Shown: positions 25,024 through 37,293, counted from the stretch's first letter. The stretch is 64,000 nt of DNA from Litsea cubeba (GCA_012931725.1 CM022944.1:112070570-112134569), one strand, 5' to 3'. The notes: generated by a model not told the origin, from the sequence alone. Translations and numbers: made by a program.

Positions 25024-25552
25024 CACACCTCTCGTCTTATTCTGCCAACAACAACAACAAAACCAATACTGTTTGTTTGTTCTTGCTTCAAATGAGAAAC
25101 CACCACCTCCTTTAAATAACCAACAACAACAACAACAACAAAAAAAACAAAAAAACTCTCTCCTAGTCCTATTGATCTTTTGAGTTCTTTGGTTTTACAA
25201 TGTCAAAGACTACGACGACGTCCCATTTCATCAAATCAAATGCAAATGTATTAAAAACAAGTAGAAACAGAGGTTTTGCTCTTTTTGGGTATTCTTTATT
25301 ATTTACCAGAAGAAGACAGCTTCCGTTTAATCTGAGTGAGAACATGACGCCAGGAGTGTCTGACAGTTGCTTCTACACTTGTCAGATTGCGAGCGTCTTA
25401 CGCTTTCTTTCCGTCAGACTCTCTCTCTCTCTCTCTCAGTCTCTCTTTCTCACTCTCTCTCTAGCACTGTAGCTCGTTTTTCTTGTGAAACAGAGGTTTT
25501 TGGGAAAATGGATTTGGTAGGCCCTGGGACCATGAATTTATAATGTGGCAAA
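25024..25552 (-). promoter_or_regulatory. Malic enzyme 5' leader / proximal promoter with GA tract
   Basis: Sequence immediately upstream of the malic enzyme ATG. In gene sense it has a (TTG)n stretch near 25125-25140 and a GAGA-rich tract at about 25419-25463, a common feature of plant leaders and core promoters. I do not see a convincing TATA box. The transcription start is not resolvable from sequence. Confidence 0.4.
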
Positions 25553-25676
25553 TCTGTTAGTGGTGGCCACGTGGCAATCTGTTAGTGGTGGGCCATATGC
25601 CTTCTGTTAGAGGTGGGCCATGTAATATTCTGTTAGAGGTGGGCCATGTGGAATTCTGTTAGAGTTGGGCCATGTT
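25553..25676. repeat. Five-copy 25-26 bp minisatellite with GTGGGCCAT words
   Basis: TCTGTTAG recurs at 25553, 25578, 25603, 25629 and 25655, followed in most copies by AGGTGGGCCATGTG or a variant. The TGGGCC core is the plant site II (TCP-type) promoter word. The array lies about 530-650 bp upstream of the malic enzyme ATG, so it could contribute regulatory sites. Regulation is inference. Confidence 0.85.
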
Positions 25677-25699
25677 TGATCTATGAAAAGAGAGTGCCA

Positions 25700-27834
25700 A
25701 CTGGCATTTTGAGGATGAACTGATAGGCCTGGTCATGGGCCGGGTCTACCTGGAACAAGGCCTGAATTGACTCAGTTTGATAAGTCACTAAAAGTTGATG
25801 ATTTGGGTGGGTTTGGCTGGGTCAATCTAATGCTCTTCTAGACTAGGTCATGTCGCGGAGTTAATCGGTCCAGTGATCTTTCAATGGTCTGGACCCAACC
25901 CATGGCCTGGCATTGCCAGTTTGCACAATGTCATGTGCCTTTGTTGAATCCGGCACAGAACTTTGCCAACATTGCAAGTGAGGCCCACTTAAATATATGT
26001 CTATCAGTGTGGGAAGGGAACTATGAGGGTCTCACCATGGATTAGATTGTGGTCTGTATCAATTATTTCTTCAAGTGCTCGAAAGTCTAATAATTTCACT
26101 AGTGTTTGATGACAACCTTCAAACATTAGAGTTTTAAATATGTGGTTTACACCATTACGCTGTACCCCCTATAGGCCCCACCAACAGCGGACCTAAAGAG
26201 GTGGTCTGACTTTGGGGATAAATCGAATATTTTTATGTGAATTTTGGAAGCGAATTCAGAACTTTTTATGTGGGTGTTTTGACGGACCTAGGTCTAACAG
26301 GAGCATCTGCCTAGGTCCGTCCTTGGGCCCCACTCTTAATTCATGATGATACTTTGTTTACCCTACTCAATCTAGATAGGTGCCTCGCCTTGTCATGGAA
26401 AGTTATAGAAGTTGCCTGTGGTGAAGCTCTCTCCTCTCCACATGAGTGGGTTGGTGGTAACTGGTAAGTGAAGGAGCATTTTGCCACACGTGGTCACTTG
26501 TTCGCATCATCACATTCACACTTTCCCATCTTACCACCCAACTCCTCTCCAATCTCCAATCTCCAATCTCCAATCATACTTGTACCTGCAAAACACTATA
26601 CAGTCCTTTGCCAGAGCAGGACCCTCTCTTGTTAGTCATATCCAATCCTCAACCTGACAATTCAGGGGTTAATCGAGTGGTCACGACAACGATTCCTTTT
26701 TTTTTTTTTTTTCAGAGTTAGAAGCCTTGATAAAGTTCACTTGTGCTACTAGACTTATCTGCTGGTGGAATTTTACTAGACTTATCTTTAACTTAAAGAG
26801 ATTAGTGTAACTCAAAGGGTTGGGAATCCTTCCTCCATTAGTAAAAGAAAAAAAAGATCATAACCTGAAATGTTTTTTTTTTCTACATGGATTTAGTAAA
26901 AAAAAGTAAAACAGTGTTAGTGGGATGTTGATTGTTCAAATAAATGGAATTGAGATTTGAGAAAGGAACATTTCAAAAGATTGTTTATTACAGTTTCAAC
27001 TTCCAAATCCTTTAATGTGGTCAATGGAATGAAAATAATCAAATTGTAAAAGAAAAGGCAACGTTTTATTCTAGCAGGCGTTCATCTTGGTCTTTGTAAA
27101 AGTCCTTTTTCCTTATATAATTTTTTTAGTTTGGTAAGATGGTAGGCCTCCTCTAAGTGTATGACCTCTTCTCATGGCATGTTTGACGGGTAGGAGAGGG
27201 GCTTACCTTTGCTTGTTTTGATGTTCACATTACATGCCCACCTTTATTTAGCCGTTGACTATTATCTTTGATTTATGTTTTATACCAGTAGGTTAATCAT
27301 ATCTGAAAAATATTTTAATTTTTGTTTTTGCTTTTGCCATTACATCGATCCTATCTAAAAGGAAAGGAACTTAATATTTCAAACACGACCCAATCAAAGT
27401 CTTCCACACAATTGATCCAATCAAGCCCGGCTTTACCATAAAGCCAACAAATCCATTTCTTTAAGCCCTAAAAAAATAAGATCCAGAAAATAAGTCTCAT
27501 AATAGCAGCTGACATTTTTTGAAATTTCAAAAAAGCAAACTTGCCAACTGCAACCCCTTTTTTTTCTCTCCAAAATATAAGGCCCATACTAACTCTCTCT
27601 TGAGACGATCACGATTTTCATGCGGCCTTAAAGTGTCATTTATATGAATGTTGGCTCCTAAACGTTATGAAAGCTTTAATGATGAGCTATAAATTGGTGG
27701 ACTCCTCAAAATTGATTGTTAATCAAATAATTGTAAATTGATGATGCTAATAAAGAACACTCAACAAAGTCTTTAACATGCGCCTTTAACCGATCCAATG
27801 TATAGATGATTAATTATGATGTCCAAACCTCAAT
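25700..27834. other. Intergenic, probable transposon debris
   Basis: No gene is seen. A (CTCCAAT)4-like repeat lies at about 26549-26575. A stretch beginning TAGGCCTGGTCATGGGCCGGG near 25723 resembles a decayed hAT end but has no confirmed partner. Confidence 0.45.
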
Positions 27835-27840
27835 TTCTTT

Positions 27841-29160
27841 GGGTAACGAAAAGTCCCTTAGATTGGTCTTGTAAGGCCTCCAGTCCTAATAACTTTTCCT
27901 TTTAACGCCTATGGTCCATACAGCTGGACATAGTTTGGCGAGAGGTCCCTAGATACGCCACATCAGACATTTTAATGACTGATTTGCCCTTTTAACTGTT
28001 TAGGCATAAACACTTGAATTTCAAAATTTCATATCTTCCATTCTCCCTCATTTTAAGGTGGGTCACGATTGTTGAGAAATTAGAGAGAATAAGCTTGAAG
28101 AACCTGTTGAGGAAGAAAACCAAGCCATCCCCGGTCGATGTCCACGTTGCCGGAACGTTCACCAAGCCGGACCCGAGGAAGGAAAAAACCAGCTTTGCGC
28201 TGTGTCCAAGTTCTATTTATAGAATTTGAAACGAAGGAGATCGAGTTGGGGCGTCAAACCATGGGGCACGTGGAGACAAAATCTCCTGTGGAGACACGTC
28301 ATCATTGACCACAACAAAAGAGTACCATCGAAGATAATGAAGCCACATAGTCAACCAGGGGCGTTAAACCAGGCGTTCCATAATCTAGTCACCATCACTA
28401 GGCAGAGACCAACATCGCCGAACTCCTCGTCGCCGGAGAAGGAGGGTTTCCCACTGCTGTCGCCTCGCCGGAGCCCCGCGCTGACCAGCAGCTGCGCCAT
28501 CGCCGAAGAGGAAGGAAACGCAGGAACGTTTTCGGTTCCTGTTCGGGAACAGAAGAACGAGAGGATGAAGAAGACGACCCAGATAGGGTAGGATCCAATC
28601 TGAGTCAGGTCGGGATCAAGTGTGACCTAGTTTCAGAAACCCAGAATCAAATCTATTTCAATTTTTTACAAATTTATCTGAGTTTTTGAAAAATTTATCT
28701 ACGTTTTTGACAAATTTATCTAGTTTTTGAAAAATTTATCTGAGTTTTTGAAAAATTTATCTCCATTTTGGCAATTTTATCTGAGTTTTTGAACAAATCT
28801 TTTCTGTGTTTTTGGCAAACTTATCTAAGTTTTTTTTTTTTAAATTTATTCGAGTTTTTGGAAAATCTATTTGAGTTTTTTTTGGAAAATTTATTTGCAT
28901 TTTGTGAAATCTATTTGCGTTTTTAATTTTATTTGTGTCTTTTGAAATTTATTTGCGTCTTTTGAAATTTATTTTATTTTTTGAATTTCATTTGGATCTT
29001 TTGAAATTTATTTGTGTCTTTTAAAATTTATTTACATTTTCTGAAATTTATTTGGATCTTTTGAAATTTATTTGTGTCTTTTGAAATTTATTTGCGTTCT
29101 TTTGAAATTTATTGTGTTTTCTTGAAATTTATTTGTATTTTTTAAATTTATTTGCGTTTT
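27841..29160 (+). mobile_element. Relative of MULE 5, one arm recognisable
   Basis: The stretch from GGGTAACG through CAGCTGGACATAGTTTGGC and GAGAGGTCCCTAGATACGCC to ACTGATTTGCCC matches, in opposite orientation, the right arm of MULE 5 (62889 down to about 62720). Both are followed by GCCGGAGAA-type GC-rich sequence and arrays of AATTTATCTGAGTTTT words. I could not find the other end or a target duplication, so it is probably truncated or rearranged. Open frames near 28014-28590 resemble no family I know. Confidence 0.55.
28655..29160. repeat. Degenerate (AAATTTATCTGAGTTTTTG)n array
   Basis: About 25 imperfect units of roughly 19-22 bp, starting with TTTATCTGAGTTTTTGAAAA and decaying towards TTTATTTGCGTCTTTTGAAA. 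The same word occurs in MULE 5 at 62185-62400, where it is present in both orientations; here it is mostly in one. Confidence 0.85.
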
Positions 29161-29209
29161 GTTATGTTTTATTTGAAAATCTCATTAATGTGATTTCTTT
29201 AATTGTGAC

Positions 29210-32200
29210 CAATTTAACGGCAGTTGACAATTATTAATGGCATATCTAATGACCATTATTAATGGTATATCCCACTAATCATAGGATATGATTTAAAAAA
29301 AGGGTAACTTAGCCCATGTTTGGCACCTCTATTTCCAGCCGTTACTTGTTTAAACGTCTAAAGCGGATAGAAGTTATGAAAATAAGAGCGTTTGGTACAA
29401 CATTCTTCGCCTCTATCCGTTTTAAATATTTAGAGGCAAATCCTCTAAAATTCAAATGCTCAAAAAGTGGGCCGCTGCAAAAATAAAACTTTGACCTTAT
29501 TTTTTATTTATTGGTCTGCCAAATTTAAAATAGAGTTACCAAATATGGCTTAAAAAATATTTTATATCTTAAAATTTAGAAGGACCTGTAAGTCTGTAAC
29601 TTGACCGAATGCCTCCATTTTCTTTTATCTGGGAGCATTGAAAGTTTGAAACTCTTTTCTTTCCTTGATGACTGGGATGCGGAGAAATGTAGCAGCTTTC
29701 TACCTTTTCCGGTCTGGTCTGTCTTGGTGTTAGTTAGGATTGGAATACCAAAAGTCTAAAAGAACGGTGGATGCTGCGACACGCCTTTGAATTTGTGTGT
29801 CCACCGACAACGACACCCCCGATTCTGTTATGATAAGGTCCACCTTCCCATTCTAGAAGAAACTTGGGTCAAGACTCAAGACTAGGAGCCATATCAGCTT
29901 ATCCAAACTGTTAAACAGTGGGACCTACTGTGGATCAAAGAGGCCCAGTTAAAGTAGAGATCATATTTAGCAGGCTCCATATGATATCAGGTTGGCAATT
30001 TGGCCCACCAGTATATGGATGACAAATCCTTTAAATATCATCCTTCCCCTTGATTGATTGTAGAAAAAAATGGAAGACATTGACCCACTGGATTTAATCA
30101 TGCAAAAAAGTGTTTTTGAAGTGATTAATGGATAACATGATTTAATCCAAAGGATGGTTTTCATCGGTGCCCGATGCCGTTCGTCACATGGAATCGATGA
30201 AATTCAATCAGGTCCTGCCTGTTGGAAGTAGGTGGGCCTTATGGATAGGTTTTCAAAACTTTTGACCCACTTGATGCAGGGATCAAGTATTCATGAGGCC
30301 ATAAACCAATGCAGGATCCAAAACCTCTTTCTCATTAATTAAGATCAGTAAAAACACAATCTAGAAGATGGATAACAGCAGCAACAAGCAACCACGAAAA
30401 TCTACACAAGAAATGAAGTAAATCTAATCCCATGGGAGCTCGGTTGTACTTTAATGCAGAAGTTGATCACTTGGCTTGTTGAATAACTCGTTCACAAGAA
30501 CAAAAAGGATCTCCAATACCTTGTAGTCTTCCACGCTATGACCCTCTATCAGATTACTTTTCAATGAGAAAGGTGGGATCTCCAAAAGAAAAAAACCCCA
30601 AAATCTCTGTAAGGGAACCTGAGGAAAAGAGCGGGGACAGGGGCTTGGGCATGGGATGAGTGTATGTCACGTCCAACCCTCCTTATATACCATATAATGA
30701 GCACCTCCTCTTTCTCTTTCTGTTATAATTAGAAGTCTCACTTTTGTTATAATTAGTATCATTATCTTCCTTCCTTTTAGAGTCCAAATATGATTAGAAA
30801 CAATCTTTTTATTAGGGCTAGCGTGCGGACCACTAGGGATTCATAGAAGCTGACTCCAATTGGGATATCCGGACCTACATCTCATGTGCAATCCTGGACC
30901 CACAGTTAATTGTAAATAACTTCACTAAATAAATACAATTAAACTCCGGTCTTAGAAATAAATTATAAGAAGATCATAATCTTCTCTTTTACTACAAGTA
31001 GGCCCCCTCCATCAATTATATCCATGGATTAAGTGGATTAAATCCGTCCATGATGCTTGAATCTTGGAGAGTTCCTTCTAGATTTGTTTGGTAGCAAGGG
31101 TCTTCTTAATTTTAGAATTCTTCATGACTTGAAGATCAACTTGCATGGGTCCACTTTCTCTAAAAAAAATCCCTCAAATCTGATTTTAACTTCAAACTAT
31201 GGAATAGAAGTAGGCCCCACTTGAAAATATGCAATGCTTTGAATTCCCATATCATAGACGTCCATGCCTACTTGCCTTCAAATTCAAAATTTTGAATTTT
31301 CAAGAAAATCTTGATCAGATTTTTGTTTGAAACTTGTAAGAGATGATGGCCCCCACTTGGGTGTGTGATTCTTGAATGGAAGATCTTGGACGTACATCCC
31401 TAGCTCCGATCCCTTGACATTTTTTTCTTCTCTGTTTCCTTCCCCGGGCTTCTTCTTTCTTGTCCTTTAATCTTGGAATTCACGCCCAAGGAAGGTGGGT
31501 TCCCCAAGGTGCACTTACTTCGTCAACTCTCTTGCATGTCCCCAATTTTTTAAATTTCTTATAAAAATAAAATCAAACATCAAAGAATAATCTATTCATA
31601 AATGAAAGCAATGATGCAAGAACCCAATTCACACTAAAAAAAATGCATAAAATGTCACCATTTTATCTAATCTTCTTTAATTAAATCAATGGTGCAGAGA
31701 AAGTTCATCATTTTATGTGTGAATAAAAACTTATGAGAAATTTGTGACTTTCAAAGCCAAGAAATAGAGAAATTCATAATTTTATGTAAAATGTGATTTT
31801 CCAGTGAACTTAGACTCGATTTCAAACTTTGATGCCCACAAACATAACATCATGATTTTTTGTTAAAATGGTACATGACTTGATGATTAAGTCCTTAATT
31901 AGTTACTCTAAAATAATGATGAAATTATGTATTTTTAAGGACTTATCAACCATCATGTCATGTCGTATTGGTTAAGTGCAAACAAGGAATAATGTATCAT
32001 TCATCTCATGAAATAAAAGCATAATTATATTAATTAAGAACTAAATCAATTTATTTACATCATACATCTGGATAAAGACCATATAATCGAACACTGCCTT
32101 TGGTGACAGTCACATGAAAAAATTTTCCTTAATCCAACAAGTTAATATCATGTATCTCTATTATGTATTTTTCATAAGCCTAGGTTTGCTTTTCCAAAAA

Positions 32201-32502
32201 TTTCTGACTTCGTATGGAGCCCAGCTGAATGCATCAAATTATAGGGTTAGGAGGAAAGGTGGAATCTTATGGATTAGATGTTGTTCAAAAGTTTTCTCTA
32301 ATTAGTTTGTTACATCATCCTAACTCATTATTGTAAGGCCTCAAGATTTTTTTAGTGCATCTTTACGATGGCTCGATCAAACGAATATTAATTGATTGGT
32401 TCAATGTCTGATTGGTACAATTGTAAATTCATGGAGATAGGTTTGCATAATAAGAAGATTTCTGCAGTTCATTGTAACTGTCAGTCTGATTTGAATAAAG
32501 GA
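29210..32502. other. Intergenic, possible LTR-type sequence, no gene
   Basis: No coding region is supported. The part from about 30290 to 31560 is compositionally uniform, with promoter-like CCTTATATACC near 30692, and looks like an old LTR in reverse orientation, but I found no confirmed ends. A possible decayed miniature element with CCCATGTTTGGCACC lies at 29310-29480. Confidence 0.4.
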
Positions 32503-32510
32503 ATTGCATC

Positions 32511-32857
32511 CAGGGATGTAAATGATTCTTCAATTCTCCTATTATTCGGAGGTTTCGACCCATTAAAAATCGAATTTGTGTCCTTATTTAGGCCCCAATA
32601 AGTAAACGGGTCCGGGTCCGACCTGGGGATACAGGACCCAGCATATTACCTCAATTTTCGATAATCCTTCCAAAAAACTAGGTTTTTTTTTTTTCCATAT
32701 TATTCTCTGCTTGGATCCAGACCCATCCCATATATGGAACCATTTCTAATTCTGACTTCGTCTTCTCATTAACAGTTCTAATTTCAAAATAAGGAAATCG
32801 GTTCCGGTTCCAGGCCCACCATGGACACGGATCGGAACCGACCCATTTACATATCTA
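32511..32857. mobile_element. hAT-like non-autonomous element, 347 bp
   Basis: The left end is CAGGGATGTAAATG and the right, reverse-complemented, TAGATATGTAAATGGG. It is flanked by 8-bp duplications ATTGCATC (32503-32510) and GTTGCATC (32858-32865), one mismatch. The body has GGTCCGGGTCC and GGTTCCGGTTCC words near its ends and no gene. Confidence 0.75.
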
Positions 32858-32929
32858 GTTGCATCAAATAGGTTGACAGTAAGTAGCATGAGACGTTTTG
32901 TCACAACTCTAATATAAGTTCTAAGAAAA

Positions 32930-34471
32930 TACTAAGAATATGAGTTATATTTTGTTCCCATAGTGGCTTGAAAATGCTTGATGAAATTAGATGATCTAGG
33001 TTAACTAGGCTCTTCAATAAGATATTAAGGATGAAGAAAATCTAAGATAAGTAGAGAAGTGGTACAAAAATAAATGAGATACAAAATTGTACAAATTATT
33101 ATTGGATTAACTTATGAGTCACACTACAAAGCTATGAAAGAGATCGATGGAGCGGAAACTTAGACAAAATCTCAATATATTTGAGAATTTGGTCAAAATA
33201 TCAAGTTAACTATGGAAGCTACTGAGAGAAGAGGAGCAATCTACATATAGCCTTCATTGATGTAAAAAATCTTACAGCAAGGTACTTAAAGATTTGACTT
33301 GGTAGATTTTAAATAAAAGAATTGTCCCAAGAGATCATATTATTTTTTTCTATAAAAGAGATCATATTGACATCACTAAAAATATGTATGAGAAAACGGT
33401 AACAAGTATGAGAACTGCCTATAAAAAAATAGAAGAGTTTCAAGTGACTACAAGTTTGCACTAGAGATTAGCTTTAAGACATTATATTTTTACATAGATT
33501 ATGAGCAAGTTAATTGTTGACATTCACAAAGAGGAACCTTGTCATATGTTCTTTGCGGATGATATAGTAATGGTGGATGAATTGAGAGATAGGGTGATCA
33601 AAATTAAGAGATTATGAGGGGCTTTAAGACCCAAAGGCTTTAAAATAAGTCGTATAAATGTAGAACATATGAACTCAGAGGGGTAGCTCAGTTGACCTAG
33701 GACTACAATTTCCTCCCAAAAGTTGAGGGTCCGAAACTGCACTACCACACTGGGGCCACAGGGGATTTACCAAGCTCTCCCCCCGGGCCCAGAGAGATTA
33801 GTCCGGTCCAAAGAGTTCGTACACCCTCCGATATAAAAAGAAAAGAAAAGAAAAAAGGTGGAGCATATGAATTTCAACTTCAGTGAAAATGTGCAAAGAG
33901 ATGTAACTCCTTTGAGAATTGAAGCTAGCTAAAGAAATACCACAAATAGACCATTCTAATACATTGGCTCTGTAGTTGATAAGGATGGAGAGATTGAGGA
34001 GGGCATTGAATATAAAATAAGAGTACAAGACATCATTTAACCAGCTATGACCTATGATGATGAGCAATCAAGAAATAACGCATGTAAAAAATTCGTGTGA
34101 CAAAGATGATAAATGGAGGTATGCATGGTAATAAAAAGTTGGAAAGATAGAATGAGAATTGAGTACATTCAAAGAGCATTATTAGAATCAATAGGTGATA
34201 AGATGAGACTCGCATGAGAAGCTTTGGACATGCCCAACACAAGCCACCAACAACCAGAGTGATAAAAAAAAAAAAATCTATCAAGGTTGATGGCCCCTTT
34301 AAGAAAAAGGGGATAAGCCAGATAGGACATTAATGGAGTAGTTAGAATAGATTATGCCAAGAAGTGTAACATATGTGAGGATTTGGCCAAGGATAATATA
34401 AATTAGAGTGGAGAAATATAATTCATGTAACTGACCCAACAAAACTAAAACAAGGCTTTGATGATGATGAG
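32930..34471 (+). mobile_element. Broken RTE-type LINE (reverse transcriptase remnant)
   Basis: Translated pieces in shifting frames follow the plant RTE-type reverse transcriptase order. MSHT-like text lies near 33115, then an AFIDV segment (33250), KNMYEKTVTSMRTA (33375), the catalytic block FFADDIVMVDE (33551-33583), a TEYME-like piece (33655), and HVTDPTK near 34430 before a GATGATGATGAGG tail. Stops and frameshifts are everywhere, so it is dead. It is interrupted by a SINE at 33674-33857. Confidence 0.8.
33674..33857 (+). mobile_element. tRNA-derived SINE inside the LINE
   Basis: Starts CTCAGAGGGGTAGCTCAG with A-box TAGCTCAGTTGA and B-box GGGTCCGAAAC, and ends in an AAAAG-rich tail. Flanked by 14-bp duplications GTAGAACATATGAA (33660-33673) and GTGGAGCATATGAA (33858-33871), two mismatches. 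A second copy of the same family is at 36099-36277; both share CCACAGGGGATTTAC. Confidence 0.8.
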
Positions 34472-34703
34472 GTATGTGTGGGAGGGTTTGTTCTGATCAT
34501 AGGAGGGTCCACTGTATAGAACAAGAAAGTGTTTTTCTTTTAAAACAAACATGAGGTTTATCATTTAAGCAAGCTAATACAACTGAAAAGGGTGCTGAGA
34601 GGACAATCCATTTAAATCAATCAATGGGCAGAGAAGGTGACAGGAATTCTGCCCCATTATGGGCCCACCTTTTTCTTCTCCCCTTCCCACCCCTAGTCAT
34701 AGG

Positions 34704-35480
34704 TAGAGATGTTAAATGGGCCGGGCCGGCCCATATTGGCACGGCCCGTACTGTGTTGAGAGAACTGGCACGGCCCGCTGCGGGCCGACCCATCCATAAC
34801 AGTTGGCCTGCCAAGCACGGCCCACCTGGCCTGCCCAAAAACGGTTAGTTTTTTTTTTTTAATTGTCCATTTCGCAAACCCCCCGCATAAAATGGTGATA
34901 TAAGGGGTATTTAGTGTTATTTTCAATTTTACAAAGTCTATAAATACTCTAACCCTCCCATTCTCATTTCTCACCAATTTATGCAATTCTCTCACTCTTT
35001 CGCTCTCTCTCAAAGCATTCAACTCTTTCACTCTCTCTAAGAAGTTTTTGGAGGGCAAAAAATCAAGTCATCAAGAGACAAGATAAAGGGGCCTTCAAAT
35101 GATCCAGCATAATACATTAATGGACTACACATCTGATTTTTCACTTTTACTTCATCATAATTTGTAAATATACAAGTTTTTTTATTCTTTTTTATTTTTA
35201 TTCTCTAAAAAGATTGTAAGGTTTTGAAGGTAATCATATTTACAAACCTTTAAGAAGTTAAGATCCAAATGGTTCTCTTCTCAGCAGAGTAGGTCGAGTT
35301 TTACCAAACCACTTAAATATCTTTGTCATTCTCCATGCTTATATTCTGATTTTTAATTTTAATACCAAAAATATGAAAAAGATTAATTAAAAAAAAAATT
35401 AAAGGGCACGCCGAGCACGGCCGGCACAGCACGGCGTAGCCCAGGCCTCGGGCCGTGCCTGCTCTGGCCGGACATCCCTA
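34704..35480. mobile_element. hAT-like non-autonomous element, 777 bp
   Basis: Left end TAGAGATGTTAAATGGGCC; right end, reverse-complemented, TAGGGATGTCCGGCC. Perfect 8-bp duplications GTCATAGG flank it at 34696-34703 and 35481-35488. GC-rich GGCACGGCCCG words crowd both ends, in inverted order, which creates spurious long frames. No transposase. Confidence 0.9.
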
Positions 35481-35488
35481 GTCATAGG

Positions 35489-36017
35489 AATGCATTTAGG
35501 TGGACCACAACAGCTGTGCCACATATACCATAGCTACATACATGGTCATAGACCTATTTTGACAGATAGAAGGTGATCAGGAATGCCATCTTGGCCGATC
35601 TTAGGGTCAACGATAATCATGGACCTCCCATCTACTTTTTACAGATTCTCAAAACCCTAAATTTTCTTAGACCAAAGATTGAAACATGAATTGCTTTAAC
35701 ACATTGCATGGCCTATGGCCCAAAAAATGCCAACCACTTGCATTGTTCTATGTCAGATCCAGTTATCAGACCAGTCAGGTTGATTTTATTAATAAAAAGT
35801 GACCAAGGTCAATCTCGTAGAATTACTCTCTTGGAAAGGATCCCAATTGGGCCAATTGGGCCAATTGGGCCGTGCATATTACGCTGGACTAGTCAAAATT
35901 CTAGTTTTACTAGGTCTTAGCCTGGCCCATGGACAGGCCACTACCTAATATGGGACAGCATGCTGGTAATAGATTGAACTAGGGCCTTAGTCATTTTTTA
36001 TACAAACGCTGAATCTT
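35489..36017. other. Intergenic, short CCAATTGGG array
   Basis: No gene is seen. A tandem of about three 10-bp CCAATTGGG-type palindromic words lies near 35842-35871. Confidence 0.5.
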
Positions 36018-36025
36018 GTGGTAAG

Positions 36026-36890
36026 TAGGGATGAAAATGGTTCTCAAGATTCACACCCAAAAAATTGGGTGTGGGTCCGAGATTTTCACCAAATTTTATT
36101 TTTTTTATTTCTTTTTATAACGGATGGTATCCCAGCCCTTTGTGCCAGAATAATTCATACGGACCCAAGGAGATCCAAGTAAATCCCCTGTGGCATCAGT
36201 GTGGTAGTAAGTTTCGAACCCTCAACCTCCGGGTGCAAACCGTGGTCCTGGACCAACTGAGCTACCCTTCTAGAGTTACCCAAATTTTAATGTGAATACA
36301 GATCTGATGCATTGCATGGGCCCTGAATAAAGTTCAAGTCTGCATTTGGATCCATGGGGTTCATACCCAAGATCCAAATACCTAAATTGTACACAACCAT
36401 ATAAATAAGTATAAGCATATTAAATATTGGATTTGATCCAATGAGAACTGTTCTCACAAAGAACTTTTTTATAGGGCCCACTGGGGGTCTCATTTTGAGA
36501 TGGGACTGATGGGGATTGAAATATCTATATGGGACCACCATGAATATCAAATTTGGCTCCAAACCCATGCTCCTAACCCCATCATCCATGACCGACAAGC
36601 CCAGTTCATTCATATGGGTATATAGTCGATCCAACGGTCCAATTCATTCACATTGGTGCCAAACCTTGGAACGTGTTATTATCAAGTGGGTCCATGTCTA
36701 TTGCAAGGTTTAGATTGGATGATAGGTGGGCCCCATCCATAGTTCTCACGGTTTGAACCGTGAGAATAATTCTCACCTGATGATTTCCCATTAAATATAT
36801 ATCTAATATTATATATGTGTACACACATCCAGGCCTCAATTTGTACCTGGGTTTAGGCCCTAATTTGCTTCTAGGCCTTTAAATTATACT

Positions 36891-36924
<34 letters not shown>

Positions 36925-37028
36925 AATGAGTCCTGTATCCTGGATCCGTACTTGGCTAGAATTCGGGTTTGGATCAAGTTCTGGGTGCACGATGTAGCCA
37001 ATCGGAACCCAACCTGTTTTCATCCCTA
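36026..37028. mobile_element. hAT-like element, about 1 kb, with nested SINE
   Basis: Left end TAGGGATGAAAATGG; right end, reverse-complemented, TAGGGATGAAAACAGG. The 8-bp flanks GTGGTAAG and CTGGTTAG agree at 6 of 8 bases, so this is an older insertion than its neighbours. It contains a SINE (36099-36277), a (GGGTAT)n microsatellite at about 36892-36922 and no coding sequence. Confidence 0.7.
36099..36277 (-). mobile_element. tRNA-derived SINE nested in hAT-like element
   Basis: On the minus strand it begins with GGGTAGCTCAGTTGGTCC, followed by B-box GGTTCGAAAC and CCACAGGGGATTTAC, as in the copy at 33674-33857. Flanks ACCAAATTTTA (about 36088) and ACCCAAATTTTA (about 36278) look like the target duplication. 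Confidence 0.75.
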
Positions 37029-37293
37029 CTGGTTAGGCTTTAATGTCACAAAATGCATCAACTTGGTATAAAAAGAGAGAGAAAAAAAAAATCTCATGCT
37101 TTTCCTCTACAAAGTCACATGCACATGGTGATATTTTTCATTCAAGCTCTCCTCAAAGACATTCACGTAATCACGTTCCATGTTTATCATCTCCATTATA
37201 GAAAAAAATAGTATCCAGTGGTCATAAGTAGAAGTTGTAAACATTGTCCCATTTAAAGCGTATTCAACTCCTCTTCTAGATAAGAAATGATGT

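Noticed and set aside
25553..25676. Regularly spaced repeats resembling a CRISPR array
   Set aside because: Eukaryotic context; units are contiguous 25-26 bp with no unique spacers. It is a minisatellite.
25723..25930. hAT-like unit with TAGGCCTGGTCATGGGCCGGG start
   Set aside because: No matching right end with an 8-bp duplication could be confirmed.
28014..28600. Possible short gene (frames of 71 and 121 aa, GC-rich)
   Set aside because: No recognised domain, flanked by MULE-like arm and repeat array; more likely element interior.
33674..33760. tRNA gene suggested by A- and B-box sequences (also at 22012 and 36270)
   Set aside because: No cloverleaf with an acceptor stem could be formed. 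A-rich tails and flanking duplications show these are SINEs.
34624..35058. Frames of 73-121 aa on both strands
   Set aside because: They are produced by the GGCACGGCCC-rich end of the hAT element at 34704-35480.
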